This document shows positions 22,927 through 32,851 of a stretch of DNA of 64,000 nt, piece by piece; the first letter of the stretch is position 1; the number at the start of each line of letters is the position of its first letter. The notes beneath the pieces are model-generated. The model saw only the letters and a list, made by a program, of their open reading frames with translations. It made no database searches and was not told the DNA's origin. Origin of the DNA: Albugo candida (Eukaryota; Oomycota; Peronosporomycetes; Albuginales; Albuginaceae); assembly GCA_905220665.1 (NCBI GenBank), contig CAJNAR010000179.1, forward strand, positions 235,450 to 299,449, given 5' to 3'. The position numbers were made by a program, and so were the translations under genes.

Positions 22927-23950
22927 ATGTCCTCAGCCGATCAGAGCATTGGCATGATGGATGGGGCATACTTTGTAGGTCGTAAAGAGATATTGGATTG
23001 GATCAATCAAACATGCCATACAAATTTGACAAAAGTTGAGCAAACCTGCACAGGAGCCATAGCGTGCCAGATTTTAGATTCATTGTACCCTGGAAAAGTA
23101 CCAATGTCAAAAGTCGATTGGAGTGCAAATAAAGATTATGAGTATATACAAAATTATAAAGTACTTCAAAAATGCTTCACCAATTTGAAGATTGACAAGT
23201 ATGTCGATGTCGACCGACTAATTCGTGGCAAGTATCAAGATAATCTCGAATTTATGCAGTGGTTCAAGAAGTTCTACGAGCTGAATGCAACTGGTTTATC
23301 ATATGACCCCGTCGCTCAGCGAGAAAAAGGGAAAGGCGGAGTCCAATTTTCGAATAAACATCGAGGTGGCACTTCTTCAATGGCACCATCTCCGGCAAGT
23401 ACAACATCACATGATTTGAGGCGGAGGAATACAGGTAGTTGCAATATTGCTCGAAATAATCTTCCATCTCGTACGCGGACAAATCGACCACCTGGTGCGC
23501 CTGCAATGATGGAGTCACAAAACGTAGTTACAATGGCCAACACAGCTTCACTTGCTGAAAAGGAAAAACAACTGACTGAAATCAAAGCTGCCAATGAACT
23601 GCTAACGGATGAAAACGGGGAATTACGAGCGGCGGTAAACGTTCTCATCATGTGACATGAGCAAAACTTGATCAAATTGATGTGTTTTTGAAACTCAAGG
23701 TGACCGGACTGGAGACAGAAAGAGATTTCTATTTCGGAAAGCTTCGTGATATCGAGATTTTATTACAGAATATAGAGGACGGCGAGCAAAATGCACTTGT
23801 TCAGGATCTTTTCAAACTATTGTAAGCAGTCTCGCTACTTTTAATCCACATACTGACGATCTGTCTAGATATGCTACAGAAGATGGGGTCACACCAATGG
23901 ATGAATGCACTGATGTCAATCTTCAACTGTCGTCGCCAGCAGAACAGTAG
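22927..23950 (+). CDS. MAPRE1: EB1 microtubule plus-end binding protein
   Basis: Three exons: 22927-23634, 23700-23821 and 23869-23950, with introns of 65 and 47 nt, giving 303 residues. The N-terminal calponin-homology domain is unmistakable: FVGRKEILDWINQT, VEQTCTGAIACQILDSLYPG, and NLEFMQWFKKFYE near residues 110-120. A Ser/Arg/Pro-rich linker follows. Next is the EB1 dimerisation coiled coil and four-helix segment (VTGLETERDFYFGKLRDIEI, then LLYATEDG). The protein ends SSPAEQ, without the C-terminal EEY/F of animal and fungal EB1 that recruits CAP-Gly proteins. EB1 tracks growing microtubule ends. Without the exon joins the frame would stop 17 bases after the first exon ends. Confidence 0.93.
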
Positions 23951-24196
23951 ATTGAATTAGAAAAATGGCAAGAATACGATCACGTAGCTGATTGCTGATA
24001 CACAAATCATGTGTTCTACTTGGAATGTCGTCTGAAATGATATTGACAGCATCGCACTTTCATTGCTTCCGACGTGCGTTGCATCAAAACAGTTTTTTAC
24101 CGGTTTACTGCTACGGCGTATCTAGATCTTATTACTACAAATAAAATAGGTGCTCGATCCAGTGTTACTCTATATTGAAGCGATAAGTCAAATACA

Positions 24197-25543
24197 ATGA
24201 GCTCTACTGAAATTGCGTTACGTAAGAACTCAATCGGTCTCAAACAGACTTGCAACTGCATTCTTACTACAATTACTTGTAGCACCTCCTTCTGGCTTAT
24301 TGTCTTTCCTTACAGGCGGTATTGGAGGTATATTGATGCCTGATCGATCGGCATTGTGCGAGACCTCACGCAACTCTGTAGGCATGTGCCTGGTAGCTAC
24401 GGGGCATCCAATGGATCTTATAAAGGTGAATATGCAAACAATGGAGAAACCGAAAGCTGGGGAAGCGCCAATGTATAGCAGTGCTTTGGATTGTGCGAGA
24501 AAGATTGTTGCAAAAGATGGCGTACGTTCCTTTACATTGACGCATACGACCAGGCCGACATCCAATATTTAGATAAAAGGGTTGTATCGCGGAATGTCAG
24601 CACCACTTGTGGGGGTTACACCAATATTTGCCGTTTGCTTTTGGGGGAATGATATGGGGAAAGCCTTGGCGGTCCGCTCTTGTGATATCTTACATAACAG
24701 CGTTGAGCGTCTGATGTGAGTGTATTTCTTACAGAGAGCAATATGCAACACTCCATCTGACAAAAGTTTAACAATGGGTCAAATCATGTTTGCTGGTGGA
24801 TTCTCAGCGATACCAACCACGGTCAGCAAACGCCTTCGTCACTAGCACTTTATTATTCATCATACTCAAGGCTTGGTGATTATTGACGGGTTCAGGTTGT
24901 AATGGCTCCAGGTGAGCGACTAAAATGCTTACTTCAAATACAAGCCCAAGCTGTCGCGAAAGGAGAGCCCAAGTTGTACGATGGAATGCTTCATTGTGCA
25001 AAGCAGTTGTATCGCACTGGTGGGATTTCTAGCATCTTTCGCGGATGGGAAGCCACATTGTTACGAGACGTACCGGGGTAATATCTCGTACATGCTTCTC
25101 GTACCTATGATTCTCAATGACGGAATCGAATATAGGTCAGTAGGATACTTTGGGGGATTTGAAGGTATCAAACGCTTAATGACACCAGCTAACCAAGATG
25201 CTGCGCAACTGAATGCTTTTCGAACTTTTGTTGCTGGTGGCTTTGCAGGTATATTGTGACATATTTATACGTTTGAAGTGCCCATAGGTTTTTGGCACTA
25301 GGAATCATAAACTGGGCAATTGCCATTCCAGCTGATGTTATCAAATCACGCATTCAAACAGCCCCGGAAGGAACTTACCGCGGAATTATTCATTGCTATC
25401 AAATTCTGATGAAAGAGGAGGGTGCAGGTGCTTTATTCAAAGGCATCGGGCCGGCAATGGCAAGAGCATTTCCAGCAAATGCTGCATGCTTTTTAGGAGT
25501 CGAATTTTCGCAAAAGCTACTTCGATATCTGGGAATGAAGTGA
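24197..25543 (+). CDS. SLC25A20: Mitochondrial carnitine/acylcarnitine-type carrier (SLC25 family)
   Basis: Eight short exons: 24197-24221, 24283-24327, 24382-24521, 24573-24671, 24735-24821, 24896-25077, 25136-25248 and 25302-25543. All join in frame to 310 residues; introns are 51-74 nt. Three mitochondrial-carrier signatures are visible: [15 protein letters not shown] (repeat 1), [17 protein letters not shown] (repeat 2) and [21 protein letters not shown] (repeat 3). These, with [20 protein letters not shown], fit the carnitine/acylcarnitine subgroup, which exchanges acylcarnitine for carnitine across the inner membrane to feed beta-oxidation. Two donors (GTCCGC and GTCAGC) are non-standard, so introns 4 and 5 are the least certain. 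Convergent with RPL19, 100 bp apart. Confidence 0.9.
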
Positions 25544-25643
25544 AGTGCGAATAGAAGAGATTCGAAGATGTAGAATGGGAAGCAAACCGATTCAATTGAC
25601 ACAGCTTTGTTGGTTAAGGTTTCCTCTGCTATATCCTTAAATC

Positions 25644-26350
25644 TCACTTCTTTGTTGGTTTCTCGGCTTCCACAATTACCGCAGGTGTTGCGCGCACAGC
25701 CTTTCTCTCACGTGCATTCTTGGCCCGTTCTTTTCTTGCTTCTGATTGCTCACGAAGAGTTTTCTCACGATGGCGTTCAGCCTTCAGTTTGTGGATGGTT
25801 TCCATCAGAACGCGCTTATTTTTGAACTGGTTACCTTTACTGCGCATGTACAGCTCGTGATATAGGAATTTGTCGATCTTTTTTGCCTCACGATATTTGC
25901 GGAGTAGACGACGCAAGACGCGCATTCGACGCATCCAGATAACCTGTAAACTCACAAAAAGTCATGCACTCGCACGTATCATCAAGCTTCCTGTATAGAT
26001 ATTCACACACCTTGAATGGTAGACGGGCATTGGCAGTACCACGGCGCTTTCCGATTCCTGTATGACGACCCTTTCTCTTGGCTTCATTCCGCTTTTGAAA
26101 TCTCGCACGAGAATGAATCACTTGAGGTTTCCTTATCACGAATCCATCTTTCACAAGTTTACGGATGTTCTCTCGAGAATTGGCCAACGCGATCTCATTC
26201 GACTCATTGGGGTCGAGCCAAATTTTTCGCTTGCCGCATTTCAAAACGGAAGCAGCCAAGCTTTATCACACCAGAAATAGAAAGTAGGAATATAAAGAAC
26301 TTCCGAGTAGGAAACAATGCTTACCGTTTTTGCAATCTCAAGGAAACCAT
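25644..26350 (-). CDS. RPL19: 60S ribosomal protein L19 (eL19)
   Basis: Three exons: 26350-26325, 26260-26011 and 25943-25644, with introns of 64 and 67 nt, giving 191 residues. The start [20 protein letters not shown] crosses the first splice site and matches the family exactly. [26 protein letters not shown] and the joined [20 protein letters not shown] follow. The C-terminus is the long basic helix of eukaryotic L19, ending EAEKPTKK. It is a component of the large cytosolic ribosomal subunit. A 26 nt first exon ending shortly after the start is a common ribosomal-protein gene pattern. Confidence 0.96.
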
Positions 26351-26975
26351 TGCTGTTTTTAGTGCCCCAACAAGAACTTACGTGGTGTCCACTGAAAATT
26401 CGAGGTTTTCTGACATGCTATTGGCTGTTTTACTTTTTTAATAACCAATCGTGCTGTACGCTATACGTCGATTTATACCCACTCACAGTAGTCATGAATT
26501 CTCTAGTGGCTGTATTATCTTCCAAAATAATTTTATGCTTAAAGTGTGAATATATCTGCGTTGCGCGCTGAAAATGCATCAAGAAAATTTCAGCAGCGAT
26601 TTAAATACGATACTACTACATCGCGGTACAGTCTACATGCAAACACGCCTGTCGTGCATTTGAGTTAAAGTAGATTGCGATGTCAGTCGACGCCTAGCTT
26701 GTTCGAGGTCGCATGACTTGCGTTTTTCACACAAGGCGATAAAAACTGCAAATGATAGTCTTCCGTCATTCATAAGTTGCGGGTACATGTGCGCTGTGCT
26801 TCCATTGCATTGCATAGCAAATATTTGAATTTTTTTGAATATTGAAACTCGATGAACGTACCAAGTTAAACACAAAGACTGACGGAGACAAGTCATCATC
26901 ATTTTCAAAGCAGTCCAGAAAACTGTATTCATAATCAACACTATGACCTTATGCGGTATATTGACTTATCGTTTC

Positions 26976-28487
26976 TTATGTCAGCCCCATGGCGTACTTT
27001 ATGACTTGATTCTTCAATGGTTCGACCGCATTTAATGAGGTCATTCCAACATTGCGAGCGAGCGCAACAGCGTCGGGTGAAGGACCAAATAGCCGTTTGA
27101 ATCCGTCCATAACAAGTGCCATCATTACATTTGCTTTCTTGCGTTTCTTCTCATATTCTTCCAAAAAGATGGGACTGGAGAGACTTTCGCCGCATAGTAC
27201 TCCTTCAGCTAACACGTCCACAAGTGCTTGGGCGTCAGCTAGTCCCAAGTTGAGTCCCTGACCAGCCAACGGGTGTATTGCGTGTGCTGAATCACCCACC
27301 AAAGCAACCCCAGGACGGCAATACGTGATCGCGTGACTGAGCTTCAATGGGAATTGGATTCGGTCGCCTGTGATTTCTGTCACTTTTGGTGGTGCTTGAA
27401 ACGGATCGGCCATAGCTCCGACGGCCATAATCGTTTGTGTTGTATTCGTCAAACCTTTGACCAGATCAGAGAAAATAGGAAAGTCGGGATATGTGAACGT
27501 TTCAGCAACTCTAGGGGGATCCAAGAGCGCTTCATTCAACCGCTGACAAAATTCTTTGGATGACAATTGCGTGAGATCAGCTGCCATTTCTGCTGAGCAC
27601 GACCAAACAACTGAGCTATAACCATCTCGCATAGGCAAGAGAGCCAGCGGACCGGTGGGAAAAAAGCGTTGCCATGCGGTGATATTGGGTCCATCCGTTC
27701 GTACTGTGGCCACTACTGCGACTTGGTCATAGTCCCATCCCCAAGTTCCCAAATTCGATAAAGTACGAATAACCGATTTCCCCCCATCTGCCGCAATGAC
27801 TAATTTGGCGCGGAATTCGTCGCCATTTTCCAGTCCGATATGTGATACATAATTTGCAGCGTCAGGTGGACAATAATGTTTCACTTTTGCTGGAATATAC
27901 GTGTTGAAACATCGAAAGTTTTGTTGTAACTCTTCCATTCGTTGCTGTAGTGCACTGAGAAGAACTTTATGCTCGACCACGTGTGCCAAATGTTTTTTTC
28001 CTGCTTGCTGTGCGTGAAAGCGAATATGGCCATTGCCGACTGAGTCCCAAACTTGCATATCTTGGAATGAGAAGAAATCGTTAGGTAACAGTTTATCCCA
28101 AACACCGCAGGACTTGAGCAAATTTCTTGAGTGGGGGGTGATGGTGTACGCGCGCAAGTCAGGCGCTGAATCATGACGCTCACTCTGATGTGTTGAACCA
28201 CTATCTTGCATATTAGATCCTCTGTCTGGATCTGCGGTGGGAATTTCGGTAGCAACCAAAGCAATTTTTTTCGATTTGAAAACAGGATTCGATAGCAGCT
28301 GGCACGCAACAGTTTTGCCAACAACTCCTCCGCCTACAATCGCAATATCGTAATGCGATTGTGAAGAGGTCGTACATGTTTTGATCAATTGAGAAGAAAT
28401 AGGGATGCTTCGCACGTAGCGATGTCTGGCAAGACTCGCGATGTTGATTGCATGACGACGAGAAATCGTAGAAACTTGTCCTATCAT
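26976..28487 (-). CDS. COQ6: Ubiquinone biosynthesis monooxygenase COQ6
   Basis: A single-exon gene of 503 codons from the ATG at 28487. An open frame extends upstream only from a TTG. The first 40 residues are rich in Arg, Ser and Ile with no acids, fitting a mitochondrial presequence. Then come the FAD-binding dinucleotide fold (YDIAIVGGGVVGKTVACQLL, residues 46-65), an NAD(P)H/FAD motif (KLVIAADGGKSVIR) and the GD motif with its flank (VALVGDSAHAIHPLAGQGLN). This is the UbiH/COQ6 flavin monooxygenase family; COQ6 hydroxylates C5 of the ubiquinone ring on the matrix side of the inner membrane. There is an insert of about 25 residues rich in Ser/Asp/Gln after the first fold. Confidence 0.95.
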   Translation of the reverse strand: MIGQVSTISRRHAINIASLARHRYVRSIPISSQLIKTCTTSSQSHYDIAIVGGGVVGKTVACQLLSNPVFKSKKIALVATEIPTADPDRGSNMQDSGSTHQSERHDSAPDLRAYTITPHSRNLLKSCGVWDKLLPNDFFSFQDMQVWDSVGNGHIRFHAQQAGKKHLAHVVEHKVLLSALQQRMEELQQNFRCFNTYIPAKVKHYCPPDAANYVSHIGLENGDEFRAKLVIAADGGKSVIRTLSNLGTWGWDYDQVAVVATVRTDGPNITAWQRFFPTGPLALLPMRDGYSSVVWSCSAEMAADLTQLSSKEFCQRLNEALLDPPRVAETFTYPDFPIFSDLVKGLTNTTQTIMAVGAMADPFQAPPKVTEITGDRIQFPLKLSHAITYCRPGVALVGDSAHAIHPLAGQGLNLGLADAQALVDVLAEGVLCGESLSSPIFLEEYEKKRKKANVMMALVMDGFKRLFGPSPDAVALARNVGMTSLNAVEPLKNQVIKYAMGLT

Positions 28488-30456
28488 TCTTGACGAAATG
28501 CCGATGCAGTATACGTCCAATCAAAGCACACCAAACAAGCCATTTCTAATTTCAAATCATGAATGTTGACTGGCATCACAATCTTCCGCATACTTTGTCT
28601 AAGATTAAACGACTCATCAAAAAAAAGCAGTGAAACAAAATTGCTGTTTGCTCCTTGAGCTCTATCAAATATCGACAAGAGATTACATCTGATAGAGAAG
28701 TAGTGCTTATACTACGTAATTTAGTTATGCTGCGTTGACCTGGCTATCTATATGATTCTGTCAGTTCTCAGCCATCAGCTCAAACTGCGATGTCCGTTTT
28801 ATAACTTTCATCCAACCTTTGGACTAAATATGATCAACCAAGTGATATGCATCGTAAAGCAACCACGCACGCGATCATCGTCACTCAATTCGCACCGATC
28901 TTAGGTTTCAAAAGCTCGGCATTATGGAAGTTCTTAACCTATGCAAACTACACACGGGTGCGTGTAAAGTAGCGTCAGACAATTCAATTTTCGAAATGTC
29001 TAGGCTGAACAGCAAGCAGGCGAGCCCAGTACGGAAATAGATGCTATATCTTACTGTGGAAATCAAGATGACAAAAAGAGCGGGATGAGAATTCTTTGAA
29101 AGATATAACTACTGACATCTAATCAGCTTTGCTCAAGATGAATTGAAGATTATTTTCCGATCACATCGACACAAAAGGTATTGCTTGATTTAGATGCATT
29201 TGGGCAAGAGTCTCGGTTCATTATTTTTTGGCGATAATATAGGATAAAATCGGATGTTTTACGTAAGTGAATCGCTTGATCCACCTGTTGATGCGATAAT
29301 TTTTCTGAGTGATACAGAGCAGAAAAAAAGGGCGTAGCCTTGGTCAAATCTTCTGTCCAGATCGAGAATCTTCCAATAGTTTACGATGACTACCAGCTAT
29401 ATGGTTCATGAATTCATGCACTGAGTTATTCTGTCAGTTGACCTCAGTACAATCGATTCAAATCTCAGCAGTATCACGAGACGGTAATCAGCATCACACT
29501 CAATGCTTGATGATATAAAAAAATCTACTTCGATTAGTCACTAATAGGATCGTCTCCCCCCTACTATTCCTTTTTAGCACCCAGTACTTCTAATGCCTAA
29601 TGAAGTCGGATCAAGGAATAATGAAGAGGAAGGGTGATTCACGCTGTTGATGCTAATCTTTCACTATTTGAGAGCCTCGTTGTCTTCATATTCATTAGCT
29701 TCTAATATGCATTGACTTTATGAATAGAAATATTATATCAGTTCAATCTGTTCATCTAATAGTGCTTGCTATTCATTATATATGGCGATAGAGTGGGTTT
29801 CTTAGCTACGCGGCATCCATTATATTTTTACTGCGAATAGTCTCGATGCATTCTTTATCTATCATTTGTACTGATGAATATCTGTTTGCACTATACGATA
29901 CACATCGCATTCATATGGAAAAAGCTGCAGCCGTCGTGGGATGCTTATGCTCCACCGCGTTGTTTTGACAATCAATCGTCATAAAAAAGCGTAGTAAGTC
30001 CTCAAGCCCCATGAACACTCTTGTATAAAATAAAGAATCAACTCAGAAGCACTTGCGAGTTTACGTTATATTCACACGCTACATTGAAGGCAAAAGTGGA
30101 CCTACACAAGAGCCACAATGCCACAACCAACGTTGTGAATTGAGGTTTTGGAAATGTGCGCATGTATACTAAATAATCTTACTGCTAATTTCACACTAAT
30201 CAGAGAAACCTCAAGCGAAGCTTGTTTTTTACACGAAATTTCACGAGCTTATCGATAAAGATCAAATGTATCGCGACCTTTTCTTCAGCTGTATTATATT
30301 AGAATGCTGCATTCGACTGAATATATTACGCCGCGCTTCACACTCCACAGTAAATACTGAACCGATGTGCTGGAAGCGCAGTAGGATGTTTATGTCTAAT
30401 ACACCGTGCTCTGATTGTCGATTGATATGTGCAGCCGACGACTTCGAACGACACTC
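28488..30456. other. Gene-poor stretch
   Basis: No supported gene. A minus-strand open frame at 29150-29347 has no ATG and no known family. No repeats or RNA genes were recognised. Confidence 0.4.
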
Positions 30457-30883
30457 TTAATTATCTTTACCTAGGTACTTATGTTGTATTTGTAATTTAC
30501 TGAATCGACTCAACTTCGTTTTCTTGCGATCGGAAGAGCGGTGAAACTGAGTGTCCCCCGCAACGGTTTTTGGATCAACATGAACAAGTCTAGGATAAGG
30601 TATTTGATGGTGTAATGCAATATCAACCTGATCATGACCTTTTTGTATTGCGTCACAAATTTTATCATCGTGCATCAAATGACGGTTAGCTTCAAACTTT
30701 TTTCTTAACTCAATTTGAATCCACTGTTGCTCATGAATGCCACCTTTCCCTACATGTTTGCAGATGATACGAATCAAATTGATGCAAGGCCATTGTTTAT
30801 CGGAAATGTGATGTTGACTCACATGTTTTTGCAACGCGCAAGACACGTCGGAATAACGCAATTGCTTTTAAGCGAGTTGACAT
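30457..30883 (-). CDS. LYRM1: LYR-motif protein, LYRM1-like
   Basis: Two exons, 30883-30823 and 30749-30457, with a 73 nt intron, giving 117 residues. The LYR region is in exon 1: KAIALFRRVLRVAKTW, where the canonical L-Y-R reads L-F-R. Exon 2 has IQIELRKKFEANRHL, and then ALHHQIPYPRLVHV, which is the feature that separates LYRM1 from other LYR proteins (GLHYKIPYPRPIH in animals). LYR proteins bind the mitochondrial acyl carrier protein and serve as complex I subunits or assembly and Fe-S delivery factors. An ACP gene lies 7 kb away. The C-terminal 35 residues are basic and longer than in animals. Confidence 0.85.
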
Positions 30884-30936
30884 CGTTAGGTATGTTTTTA
30901 AGTTCGTTATGTTCTTTACTGATGCACAATGGAATT

Positions 30937-31058
30937 GCTATTTCCACCCACCACGTGACTTTCTGACCAATCAGATAACGGCGCTATTTCCAATCAACTT
31001 TTACTATTCACACCCACCACGTGGCTTTCTGCCCAATCCGATTCCGGCGGTATTTCCA
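30937..31058. repeat. Two-copy direct repeat carrying CACGTG boxes
   Basis: Two copies of about 57 bp (30937-30993 and about 31001-31058), each reading acccaccacgtg followed by ctttctg.ccaat and ending tatttcca. Both contain CACGTG and a CCAAT. They lie 54-175 bp upstream of the LYRM1 start codon, so they may be a duplicated promoter element. Confidence 0.55.
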
Positions 31059-32851
31059 CCGCACTATTCCAAGATATGGGTACAGTTTCACGGTCCTGTA
31101 TGCCGATTGAAAATATCAGAACTCATAGTTGCACACCTTTCTATGATCCCCATTCTAGATCAACCAACTTTCTCATGCATTTCGTTGTACCGCGTCGTTC
31201 AGTTGACCCACACGAGCTATGATAAATATACTATTCTGGCCTTGCTCCAAATGACCACTTTCGTGATTTTTAACCTACATGGTTTGCTGCTATTGACAAC
31301 AGCGAATAATGGCTATGGATTATCGCATATAATTCAAGTAACCAAAGCAGCGAAGACGCACACGTACAATGTCTTCTAGCATCATATCCTGTGAGCTATG
31401 CTTGCAATCAGTCTCTCTAGAACGTGGATATTTTCCATGTACGATGAAAACTCGTCTTCGCCGCACACAATCGTAAGGTACTGATACCAGAATCGTCTCC
31501 TTGACACGAATTTGATTTCTTGTCACTTTCCGTAAGACCATATTAATACGACCCTACGTATTCTAGATTAATTTGAAGACATTTGATCCCATTTTACGGC
31601 ACTCCAACATACACTGCTGCTTTCTCCAACTTTTACTTGGAAAGCCTTGATTTTGATTGTGTTCTTTCTCCTTTTTTTGACGTCCTCTAGCAAGGACAGC
31701 AAAATGCTACACACTTGAAGCTTTTCCGTCCTTAAGAATACTGGCAAGACTTGGCTTGCAAGTTGAAGGTTCCGCAATGCGTTGGAACAAAGCAAAGTGA
31801 CCAAGCGCTTAAAGTGCTCGTCCTGACACATGATCTTTGCTTGGGTATTGCTAAATCGCGCAATTTAAAAACTTTGGCGATTCAGATCTTGGCGTTCACT
31901 CAGAGTGAAAATGTTGAAATCGATGGTGCTGAAAATCGTTCCATCCATTGAATACGTTGTCACGTCGGTCCGCAAACGATAAACTAACGAACAAGATGTC
32001 TTTTTCCTTCACTGAATGGACTAAAGTATTCTACGCAAGACTTGCTAGGTCGTGGAAAGAATCGTATGTCAAATAGAGCGTCTTCGAATAATAAAACACA
32101 GAATAAATCGTGCGTCTAGGACTTGAAACTCGATGATCCAATATGACTGTTCGTTCCTGAGCATAATTATTAATGAAATGCATTGCTATCACAGGATTTG
32201 ACTGCGAGACACACACATTGTGTGCTACCTCAACTCATTTGAGATTCTATACTGCAATTTAGTGGGTAGGTGAATTATCTTATATGTCCTGCGCGTTCAA
32301 ATTGACAGCATCAACAATTTGGGAAGAAGCGAGTCCCTGGAAGACGTGGACTGTATCTCGTCATAGGGGATGCAAAGTTTACGGATGAGTCAAGTGACTT
32401 TTATCTATCTGCACTCCTTTCGATCGTCATACGCAACATAGTTTCCAAGTTACCGATTTCTGCTCGGGTTCGAACTAATGCCACAGAATGACAAGTTGCA
32501 TGAGAATGCATTCTGTAATGGATGATTTATATTGTTATCTTAAACTAGGATCCAGTAAAGCTTCAGAAGATTGGTAGAAGAGTTGTATCCGATAGTTCTC
32601 ACGATACCATAAGCTTTCTAACCATTAAATCGTTCCTATGACGCGAAGAGAGCTGTTCTTTTTCCGCCTTTGGTGCGTTCGACGTAGGCATCGTTTCTCA
32701 TTCGTTGCATTCTATGCCAATTATACATTTTATGGAAATAAAATGCAGAACAGACTGATGAATAGGTTCAGTTTGTAGTACTTTAGCAGCAATCACAGGT
32801 TTAGAATGTGAATACAAATCTCTACAAAATACGCATTTCCGATTGTGCGCC
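31059..32851. other. Gap with one doubtful ORF
   Basis: 31568-31831 (-) is an 87-codon ATG ORF that looks helical (CQDEHFKRLVTLLCSNALRN) but has no recognised family and no joinable neighbours. Nothing else is supported in this stretch. Confidence 0.3.

Noticed and set aside
26016..26441. Plus-strand 141-codon ORF
   Set aside because: It runs antisense across exons and introns of RPL19, whose splice sites and protein match are unambiguous.
27881..28324. Minus-strand 147-codon ORF
   Set aside because: It is an alternative frame within COQ6 with no family features.
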